Source: Gymnothorax reevesii (lineage: Eukaryota > Chordata > Actinopteri > Anguilliformes > Muraenidae). Taken from it: 64,000 bases of DNA. Position numbers and translations under genes: made by a program. Below the pieces are notes generated by a model that worked only from the letters and a program-made list of their open reading frames with translations, had not been told where the DNA came from and searched no databases. Shown here in pieces: positions 54,383 to 64,000 of the stretch; the first letter of the stretch is position 1, and every line of letters starts with the position of its first letter. The DNA lies in the NCBI GenBank assembly GCA_029721435.1, contig CM056583.1, forward strand, positions 76,015,120 to 76,079,119, read 5' to 3'.

Positions 54383-56670
54383 TTTCCAAAAGGTCAGGCA
54401 AGCAAATAACGCCAGTCACAGGTCAAGAACTGAGATATCAGGGAATCACACAGCAGATATCAAACCACTTTAAAATACTGGTAGAAGTGAAGTTCTCATT
54501 ATTACGTCGATATCTACCATAAAATAACAGCAGAAATTCGAGTATTTCCACCAGGATGCCCGTCAGTGAAATTCACAAGAGAATGAAATCATTCAATATT
54601 AACCACATACCTGAATATCACATAACAAAATAAAGAACTGCCACTTAATCATTGGATTGTCTTAGTTCAAGTTTCTCTGGAACTGAATCACAAAAATTGT
54701 CCCAAATTGGCCTTTTTACAGTGTATTTCATAATTCATTGTAAATCAATCACATGTAAGAGAGAGTATAGTACAAGTATAAGGAAATGCCAGGAATCCAT
54801 TCCCTTTTGCTGTGATTCCAGTAATCATGCTGGGACGGCATAGCTCAGATAATGCCTTTCACCTTAATTAAAGAAATATCCTTAGTCTAATTCCCTGTAG
54901 GTTAGTCTGCTCATCAGCACAATCAATCTTCTATCAGGTTACTGCACTCAAGCAGTTCTCTGTTGTACACAATTGATCATCTATGAATGGCTTGCAGCGG
55001 GCTGCCATGTCTTCACAAGCCTGTTAAGATTTATTTCTCCCATTTTTGTTCTGCTGTACTCGTGTATTTGCATATTCACAAGGCAGATTTTATATTTAAT
55101 ACAGTATATTGACATTTATTAGAAGGCCACACTACTCCAGGCCAAGTTTTACATGATATCAGGGTAAACTACATTTGCTTAGGGAGCCAATGCCCATGCT
55201 GGGATTTCATGGTGGAGAAATATTTGAATTTGATATTGGAATGTATTTAAATATGTTTTTTTATTTTTCTCAAAAATGGTCTTACTTTTTAAAAATATTA
55301 ATTTTGCATAAAAAACAGGAAAGACATCACTAATATTTGCAATGATCCAAGAAATATAGTAGCTAGCCTTCATTTTATGAGAGCAACACATATACTACTT
55401 AGTAGTAGTACTACTACTACTACCCATATATGCTTGTGAATAATTCTCAATATAAAAAAAAAGTATAAGTGTGTTTGTGTGTGTCTATGACATGGACTGG
55501 ATATCAGCTCCAGACTTTCTTTTTCAGTGTTCATTCTTCATAAGAAGGTTCACAAAAGTAAGCTATCTTGAGTTGGTATACCGCATCTCCCACCGGCTCT
55601 GCTTGTATAGAAAAAAATCTATACATGTTATAGAGCCATCTGCTCTAAATCACTAATGGCCCCACTTACCATGGGGCAGCCTCTGTAGGATTGATTGCGT
55701 TTTGGCACAGAGGTGTACTTCCTGAGTTCATTGAAAAGCCCTGTCATTGGATAATGGATGACCTGCCATTTGTCAGGTGGAAAATAAAATCATGTCTGCC
55801 TTGACACAATAATGCAATAGAAATAGTCCAGTTTATACAAGGACAACCTCTCGCTCATCTGCACAAACCAACAGGCACAATGTCCTTATTTGCCATATGT
55901 CAGTAACATTCAATAGTATAACCCCTTAATTGGGCAGTCAGCACACATGGACCTCCTTATGAACGAATACTTCGATTCACGCCTGTACCAAGGACATGGG
56001 AAGGATATTGCCGCTCAATCCCCCATGAATTAATCCAACTCATTCTGTTGAAAGTAGATTTCAAGCGCAGCCTCTTCCCTGCTGTTCTTTTCATCAATGT
56101 TCACTGGAAATCAAGCTGCTCTCATTGATGACTCCAATCAAAATGGCAGCTTTGTGCATAAAAGGCAATAGCACTCAACTGTTATTGATTGGCAAGGTCA
56201 GAGACTTCCAGAACAGCTTAAACTGCCTCGATTCCTTTGTCTCTGTACGAGCCAATGGCACACAGCTGAGGCTTTGCAATTGTAGATAATTCACAGTTCA
56301 ACATCAGAGAAGATAAAACTAACATATGCAGTCGCTGTTATATAGAGTGCCACAGTCTAAATGCAAAAATGTTATATTATTTCCACAGAGGACACCGTTA
56401 ACTATGATCAGGTCTTGCCTCGGTATCAATAGTTACCTCAGTTCTATTTTATCCTCCAGAGAATTGTGGTGACAGACAGACAATCTGAACACTGAAAAAG
56501 TTAATACATCTCGGAAAGTGCAAACAGAATCAAATGGACTGATCTGAAAAGTCCATTCACCAATGCTATATGGAAAACAGTGCAACAACACAAGATTTTT
56601 TAATGTAAATTCAATTACTTGCTGAAAATGAATTGCTAGCTGAAAATAGGCAATGTGATAACTACAACAG
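54383..56670. other. MAP1B intron, no clear feature
   Basis: A small TAG/CTA palindrome lies near 55398-55425. No coding or transposon signature was recognised. Confidence 0.4.
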
Positions 56671-57300
56671 AGTCCAAAAAAAGTTGGCACAGAGTCAAGT
56701 GCATGCCATTGTGTAACATCACCATATTTTTAAATCACGCACATCAAGTGTTAGGGCATTGAGTTGAAGACATCAGTTGGTCAAGTGCAGCGAGCTGAAT
56801 GTTTCCCATTGAACCATTATGCAAGTCTGTATGGAGCCTTCACTGCTATATATTTCGCTTCAAGATGCACCAAGCATTCTCTATTACAGATCAGGACTGA
56901 AGGTCGGTCAATCTCGCACCCGCACTCTCTACTTATGCAGCCTTGCACTTGTAATCTCCACAGAATGTGGTCTGGCATTGTCTTGTTAGAAAATACTGGG
57001 ACATCCATGAAACAGACATCTACATGGCAACACACGTTGCTCCAGAATTAAAACATACCTTTCAACATTAATGGTGGCCTTGCAAATGTGTGAGTCGCCC
57101 ATGCCATATGGACTGACTCATGGACCTGATGCTGATAACAGCTTGGGCAGTCCTTGTTGTCTTTAGTCTGGAGCAAACTTTTCTAGAAACTATATGAAAT
57201 TTTAACTAGTCAGACCACAAAAGATGGTTCAGCTAAGCTACTGTCCTTCACATATGATGCCAAGCTCAGAGAAATTTACTCCACTTTTGGACAGTGTTGA
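56671..57300 (-). pseudogene. Heavily decayed Tc1-like transposon
   Basis: The left end has AAAAAAAGTTGGCAC, like the ends of the copy at 8731. The minus strand retains a FHG-PS-F motif followed by QDNARPHSV-like sequence and CGCEIDRP in broken frames. The order matches the C-terminal half of a Tc1 transposase. Confidence 0.65.
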
Positions 57301-57325
57301 TGAACGAATTTGCATGGTAGGCCTG

Positions 57326-57470
57326 AAAGGGAAGTTTCACCCAAAAATGAAAATTCACTCATCAGCTGCTCACCCCAAGGCTAATCAGAGTCCGTGAATT
57401 TCTTTCATCCTCAAAACACCATTGGAGTTACAAAGAAACGGCATTGAAAACAAATCCAAATCAACTGAAG
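57326..57470. repeat. Common teleost DNA-element fragment
   Basis: AAAGGGAAGTTTCACCCAAA followed by AATGAAAATTCACTCATCAG matches a recalled, very frequent fish repeat end ('gttcacccaaaaatgaaaattc'). Its other end was not located. Confidence 0.5.
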
Positions 57471-57479
57471 TCAATGGAG

Positions 57480-60400
57480 ACCACTCTTTCAATCGTAAAA
57501 AACAACATTTAAATGCCATAGAAAGCACCTTTTTTAAAATGGTGAATGACCATACAGCCTTGCATTTTTGCTGCCTTCAGAAAAGAATTCCAAGTGGCTG
57601 TGTGGCGAGGATTATACCATGCTGCAAAGCATCTCAAGAAAATAGGACTGAATAGAACATACAGCTATAACAGAGGACATATCACTGATTAAGTTGACAG
57701 AAATGACTATTGCCATAAAATACAACCTATGAAGTGTCAAAAAGCCATATTTCCTTAGGACAGCTATCAAGAAATGGCCTCTTGTCATAGAATGAGGCAA
57801 CGTTGTAATTAGTGCCAGCCAAAAATGTCTGACTAAGTATTTTGTTCATTAGGAGGTATCGATTTTCCCCCACAATTATCAATGCCATCAATATAAATAG
57901 ACCTGGAAAATGTCAAGACAGTGAACCATGAAAGTGCAAATGCAAACACAGCTTTGGACAGGTGCTCAAATTAAATCAAATAAATAAATAAAAATAAGAA
58001 ATTTGAAATTGCATACAGAAGTTCAGTGGGAGGCATAGAAATAAAACTAGTTTAATTGATTTGCATGATTTAGTGTTGGTCATTTGGCCAATTAAGGATG
58101 CTTCATGGGGCTACTTTTTTATTTTAAAATTTTATGGAAAACTTCCAAAATTAGTATCTCACAGAATTCATGATACTGTATATAAAATTATTCCATGTGC
58201 AAATGCACTCATTCCAAACTGGGTATCAAGCTTGACCTACACTATTCATGCAGTACCAAGTTTATTGTAAAACTGTTAGAAATAAACTTATAGCAACACT
58301 ACTGTAGCAGGCCAAAGGAAGGCCCAGGCGGGGACTTGATCCTCCAGACAAACATGCTGACCACATCACCAAAGAGCCAGGCTTGTTGGCAAGGAGATCA
58401 GGGCGAACACTTATTAGGAGGCAATTCTAGTAACAGGACCCTTTAACTGTCACACAACATTATTTTGCAACCAAATGTGAAGAGATATTTCATGTTTTAG
58501 AATTTTTTAAAACATTTTCCCTGCCTGGCACACATTTGGAAGCACGTCCTAGACATTGCCTCTTTTCACTACGACGATCCACTGGTTAGTCCTACATGCT
58601 CCTTCAGCAGGACATCACAGTCGCTAGACCAAGCAGGGACAATGTTTTAGCGACATCAGACATGAAATAATCAATTTGATGGTGCTTTGGCAGTCATAAC
58701 AGCCCAAAGTTGATAAAGGCAACACCCCACAACAGCTTAACTGGAAGTATTGAGCTAGTATCTTCTCTTAACATAGTTAAGTAGATCACTGAAAATAATG
58801 TAACTTACAGTATAGTTGATAAAGAAAAATTACAGTAGGCTAAAAGAACATTCTTTAACTCTGCACTCCATCCTATTAGCATAGTTACACAATACACTTT
58901 ACGAATTCTGGCAGACATTACTTGCGTATTTAGGTTATTGATCATAAATAGGCAGCATATGCCTTGGTGTTATAATGGAGTGAAGTCTAGGGAGTCCTCA
59001 AGTCATTTTGAAAAGGAGTAAATATGATTCATAGATGTTTGAGTACAGCACATGACTGCAAACAGTATTTCAGGCAAGAGCACCAAAGCCAGTGCATCGT
59101 TTATCATGGAAAATAATGACGACAGACATTAAGCTGCCAAAATAGATGAATGATGGAACAAATTTGGATGTAGCAAAAGTTCAATCATGCTGTAGCCTAC
59201 ATCCATGGCAATGTTAATGCTAAACCTGCTCCAGTCACTTGACAACTTTTCCTCAGATTTTCACAACAAATTGAGGAGGTATTAAAATCTTTGTTAGATC
59301 AAGGATTTAAACTTTACTAGGGATAATAGGTCCTATAATAAGAATCCTTCATTCGCATAGTTAAAATGAATGTAACAGCCTAAATTTAATCCAAGGCAAT
59401 TCAAAGTGCTCAGTAAGAGTAGCTTTTACACTGAACATGCCGCTGTCACGGTTTGTAACTGAACTACTCTCAATGGAGCCACAACCATAACTGTAATGAA
59501 TAGAGGCATGTACAACCAGGTAACATATGCATTAAGGACAAATCAAATTAATATGATCCTGGCCATGAATGACTTTGAATGGCTCATAAGGCACATTCCT
59601 TCCAATATGAGGCAATGTCCTGTCTTATGAAGGCTGGTCTGCGACAGCATTACAAATCAGCCAAAAGTCATACAGCTCACTATAACAACAAAGGGGTTTT
59701 GAATAAAAAATTAATGAAAACTAAGAAATAATATCCAAAATATAAGTCAATATTTTGCCATTCTTAAGCCAAGGTAAGATATTATGATGTTATATTCATT
59801 TCATTCCACGATATAATTTAAATGATTATAACTGACCCCTGGCAAGTATATTTATGCTCCCAGTGAGTTGATCACTTTATACGCAACACCCATGATTGCA
59901 TTGAACAAGCACCATAGTGAAAAATCAAGGATGACATATAGGCAGAGAACTACAGACCTGCAGCACTGTCAGCCTGTATTAGGCATTAGGCCTGACATCC
60001 TTGGAGTGCATTGCTAGAAATGCTATAATAGTCATCCCCAAGGGGTTTTAAGTCTATGGCTCAAGAATAATTGCCAGGTGCTCAGAGAATAAGAGCACCC
60101 ACAATATTTCATAACCTGATAGCAACCTATGAACATCAGGTTATCAGGAAAAAAAATGCAATGAACACATATAGACCCTCACTCTGACAGTGACAAATAA
60201 CACCCCAAATAAATTATATCCCTGCCTCTATAATTTGATGTGCACACTCATGTAATAAGCAACCTACTTTTTCATGACTATTTTTTGCTGTAGCGGAAGT
60301 CCCAGACATCAAATAAGATGCGTTTAAATATGTTTCGAACAACATAAGGATGACTCAATGTGAAGTCCTACTGCAGGTGTCTATTGAACTTGCTTTTGTT

Positions 60401-62555
60401 TTTTTGTTTTTGAGGTTCACTTAACATACACAAATTCCAGTTTTGGATGAGCGTATATATATACTCATTTCTCCAAACATATTTCATTTCTTTGAACTCC
60501 TATAAAGATGTCTTCATGAAGTAAAGCCAGATTGTTTTCTGTGATAAGCTGCGAACAGAGATACCTCTGATAATTGTTCAGATCTCTCCTCTGTGTCATT
60601 GCAAGGCAACCATTTCAACAGAGGAGAACTCAAGGGCATAGTCAGCGACACATCAAGTGCGAGAAATGAAACAAAATCTACAGGGGATTTTACACATATT
60701 TCATATTTGTGGTCTGTCCCCTCTCTTACCATGTGAACCCAGTAGGGTCTCTCCGAGACATTCACCTGTCATTTGTGTCAGATCTCCAGCTGGGCACAGC
60801 AGCCATTTCTCAACAATGAGCGCATTACATGATTGCAGCAAATTTACAGCAATTTTTGTGAAATGTACTTTACAATGGAGATCAAGCCGCTAAATATACT
60901 GCAAGCCTGAATACACCCAACATTTTACTGTGAAACCTTGCAGCTTTCAGAAAACCCAACTTGTATCAGTTGGTGGCTGCCATCACTTGAAAAAAGGAGT
61001 AGGCATTGTTGATCTAAATGTGCTTGGGGCAGAATCACAGTCGACTGATATTAATTTCTTTTGCACCCAATATGTCCTTGTATGATTTGATTAGGACAAA
61101 AAGGACAAATAATTATGTAACTCAGCCAGGTATTTCCTGTTTTATAATGGCCCTGTTCTATAATTGGCCCATTTCATTTAACTATACCATTTTTTTAGCA
61201 ATTATTTACAGACAGGCTCTTTTTCACTGAGAGCAAATTAGAAGAGAATCAGTACACTACACAAAGCATTCCTGCTTTGTTATATGATATAAAATACAAC
61301 GTAGATTGACATCCTAAAGAAATCATACTTTGCACCGAGCAAGTTTAGAAATTAAGGCCCTTTTATTGTCCAGCATTTAAATTTTCATTATGTCCCTTCT
61401 CCTGATATTATCGAATACTCGTATAATGATGTTATGTATTAATGCAGTGGTGATTACATTAAAATATATACAATCAATCCATAAATACATGCCATGAATA
61501 TGCTGTATATTTGCGAGTAATAGAACAGCACTGCTTTATGGACGGCTGTGCCTCACCCAAGTAGGGAATTCTTTATTCAGTTCCACCTACATTACCTAAT
61601 TTAAACCATCAATATACAACAGTATTAGTAAAATGTATTATAATCGTAACACCTGAGTTTTGCATAGAATTTTCCAGGATCCCCTTAAAAATCATATATT
61701 TACGCCTGGTAAACCTTGAGGCGTGAATCACGAATTCATACATATTTTAATTACAAAGCAACCACAAGAGCATTATCTGCATCAGAATGTTCAGTGTGTA
61801 GAATGGTAGAACACATATATACACAAATGTTGGGTCCATGTACTTATCTGTATAGAATTGCTGGATAGCTGATGGTGTCATAATTTTAAAGTAACCGTGC
61901 CGCCATATTGGTATGCCCAACAATAGTCTACAGGGACACAGTGTTGCGGCCACAGGTATCTCATTCTTGGGGGAAAACACCTCTTCACAGATATAGAAAG
62001 TATATTTTAGAAACACTTGGTGTGACATGCAATCATGTCCAATGTATATAAGTCCCAAAGTATGTCTTTTCTTGAGTTTACGTTTCTGAGGTCCAAGTTA
62101 TCACTGGATAGCGGACAATAAGCTAGGGTGATAGTCATAGGATGCAAATGGGTTCAGTAAAGATGATGTTATGTCAGCTTAGCTTAGCATAATGAAGCAG
62201 TCGTTCACATGAGACAGGAGGTGAGCGGTGCGCCATCGAGAGGTAACTAAAACCGTTTGGTATTTCTCATAGGTAGTACTCATTTAGGGCCACTACAACA
62301 GCTATACAGTATATCCCCATTGGTAACCTTGCAAAATTAAACTAGTCAGATTATTGGATGATATGATAACATTAGCCTTGTTTGTGCCAGCTAAAATTAG
62401 CCTTGATGATTTGACCAGTCAGTGCCTAACATGAGCCTAGTATTGGAGCATCTATCAGCCTATGGACTGGGTTCACTTTCTAAAACATCAATACAGTATA
62501 TTCGCCATCATATTTAAAAACAAGTGAAGTATTGGTAGTAACCTGTGGCTACCTA
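57480..62555. other. MAP1B intron, no clear feature
   Basis: Long AT-rich intron sequence. No exon, RNA gene or classifiable repeat was seen, apart from a GCCATATTGGTATGCCC motif near 61903 that recurs inverted near 63550. Confidence 0.4.
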
Positions 62556-62557
62556 TA

Positions 62558-63370
62558 CTGAGTCAAAAAACTTCACACTCATAAATTTGTAAATATTTTC
62601 TTGAAACTTTTAATTAAAGAGTTTTTATTATCACTGGGGGTAAATGCGTTGTCAAAAACATCATGACACACATCAACTCCGACGTGCACAGGTACGTAGC
62701 ACGTGCGAGCGTACTTTAAGCAAAAACCATATTTTCTCGTGTTCCTAGTCACGTGACCATATGAGAGATGTGCAGCTGAGCTCACCTTAGCATGTTAGAG
62801 TGACATCTCGGAAAAACAGGTTTTTACAGTTAATTATTCGTTGATTTTCAAAGCTATGGCTGTCAAACATTCAGCGTTAACCTGCCATTGGCATGCTGAA
62901 TAGGGAAGCGTCTGTCACTGACGTTGCAAGGGTTATGGGATGCAGTCGATGGACTATCCATGATCTTCAGACATGTCTCCAACAAACTGGCACCACAGCT
63001 GACCGACCTCGTTCTGGTAGCCAACGCGTGACGTCAAAATAAGAAGACCGACAAATTGTCTTACGTCATTTGCATAATCAATTTGTCACTGCAACGTCCA
63101 CTAGGAATGAATTGTTTAGAGGTCGTGTGACTGCCCAAACCATATGTAATCGCCTGCGCACTGCTCTTATTCAAGTTGTAACCTACCATTTTTACTCTTG
63201 GACATTTCCGTACCATTTCCGGTGGAACTGGTTACATTATGGATATTATTTTTATGATACACCATCTTTAATGAGTACAGAATTTAATAAAATCATTATT
63301 TAAAACCTAATTTCTTGTATGTTCAACTTATCGACCTCCAAACGAGTGTGAAGTTTTTATTTTGGCTGAG
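62558..63370 (+). mobile_element. Internally deleted Tc1/mariner element (813 bp)
   Basis: TA flanks it at 62556-62557 and 63371-63372. The ends CTGAGTCAAAAAACTTCACA and the complement of AGTGTGAAGTTTTTATTTTG form terminal inverted repeats of about 25 bp. The plus-strand interior encodes MLNREASVTDVARVMGCSR, RPRSGSQRVTSK, one stop, then EDRQIVLRHLHNQF and VTAQTICNRLR. These are the two helix-turn-helix DNA-binding parts of the transposase. The catalytic DDE half is gone. Confidence 0.82.
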
Positions 63371-63372
63371 TA

Positions 63373-64000
63373 TAAGTGGAAAAAATGCAATTCATGCCTT
63401 TTTTTCTCCCTTAAGCCAGAACATAGCCAAGAACGTTCCAGGATGCCTCTCCCAGCTCACCTCAATGGAAGTATAGCTTTCCACAAATTAGCCAATAACC
63501 CCATCAACTGCTCAATCTAGGATTCAATGTAATGGCTGATTGGTACCGGGCATACCAATATGGCCGCTCAGTCACTTCAACCTTCCAACGCAGTTTAATA
63601 CTGTGTCAACAATCCAGTAATTCTATCCAGATCAGTGGGTCCATGTCCTAAAATGGTACAAGTCCTATCGTGCCGCAATTTCCTCTTGGTAATAATTCTG
63701 TCTGTGAATGCTATGGATTGCCATTACCATGCAAGCCAGTAACTCTGATTCTCTGCATGTTTACATGTAATTTGAGTCCTGATGTGGTCTCAACACAGCA
63801 AGGCGCTATTCCACAGCAATCGGTGACAGAAAAAACCATTATGTTAACTGACAGAGCCAAAGCAGTAGTTCGCCACAAAAACCTGCAGCCTGAATGAGCA
63901 TTAAGACACTATTTTGTTGCTACTTCCTTTTGTTTCCTGACTATATTCGAGTCACTTTTTTGATGCTGTAATAAATTAGACAGCAAGTTGCTGACTGTGC
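63373..64000. other. MAP1B intron, right edge, no clear feature
   Basis: Contains ACCGGGCATACCAATATGGC near 63546. No exon or RNA gene was recognised. Confidence 0.4.

Overview
The window is nuclear DNA from a vertebrate, almost certainly a ray-finned fish. The evidence is GT-AG spliced genes with long introns and a repeat population typical of teleosts: several Tc1-like transposons, TTAA-flanked MITEs, foldback elements, and L1-like and L2/CR1-like LINE pieces. The species cannot be named from the sequence. No prokaryotic, viral or CRISPR feature was seen.

Three protein genes are supported. (1) PTCD2 lies on the minus strand at 178-14023. All 10 coding exons can be joined in frame with consensus splice sites, giving 382 aa for a mitochondrial pentatricopeptide-repeat protein. 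(2) MRPS27 lies on the plus strand at 14275-37403. It has 11 coding exons giving 411 aa, the PPR-like small-subunit mitoribosomal protein mS27. (3) MAP1B lies on the minus strand at 42207-50487 and continues past the right edge. The five 3'-most coding exons are present, including the 5.9-kb giant exon. The N-terminal exons are not in the window. PTCD2 and MRPS27 are head to head, with only 251 bp between their start codons. MRPS27 and MAP1B are tail to tail. From memory, the human 5q13 block has the same order and orientation, which supports all three assignments.

Layout: 1-177 is PTCD2 3' flank. PTCD2 spans 178-14023, and its 7.2-kb intron 1 holds a LINE split by a 1.6-kb Tc1 element and a nested inverted-repeat element. 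A shared promoter occupies 14024-14274. MRPS27 spans 14275-37403; its introns contain Tc1 remnants, a three-copy ~300-bp tandem repeat, MITEs, a truncated L1-like insertion with an 8-bp target duplication, and a 1.5-kb foldback element. The 3' flanks of MRPS27 and MAP1B fill 37404-42206. MAP1B 3' exons occupy 42207-50487. From 50488 to 64000 is MAP1B intron sequence with a second MITE copy, a degraded Tc1 and an internally deleted Tc1/mariner element.

Functionally, the divergent pair both serve mitochondrial RNA and translation, and both start codons sit in YY1/TISU-like ATGGC contexts, so co-regulation is plausible. MAP1B is an unrelated neuronal cytoskeletal gene. The hunt turned up no clear new protein system. 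The most interesting observations are the paired start-codon elements, a long UG repeat against the last MRPS27 acceptor, the missing tyrosine-rich repeat domain in MAP1B, and several nested or foldback mobile elements.
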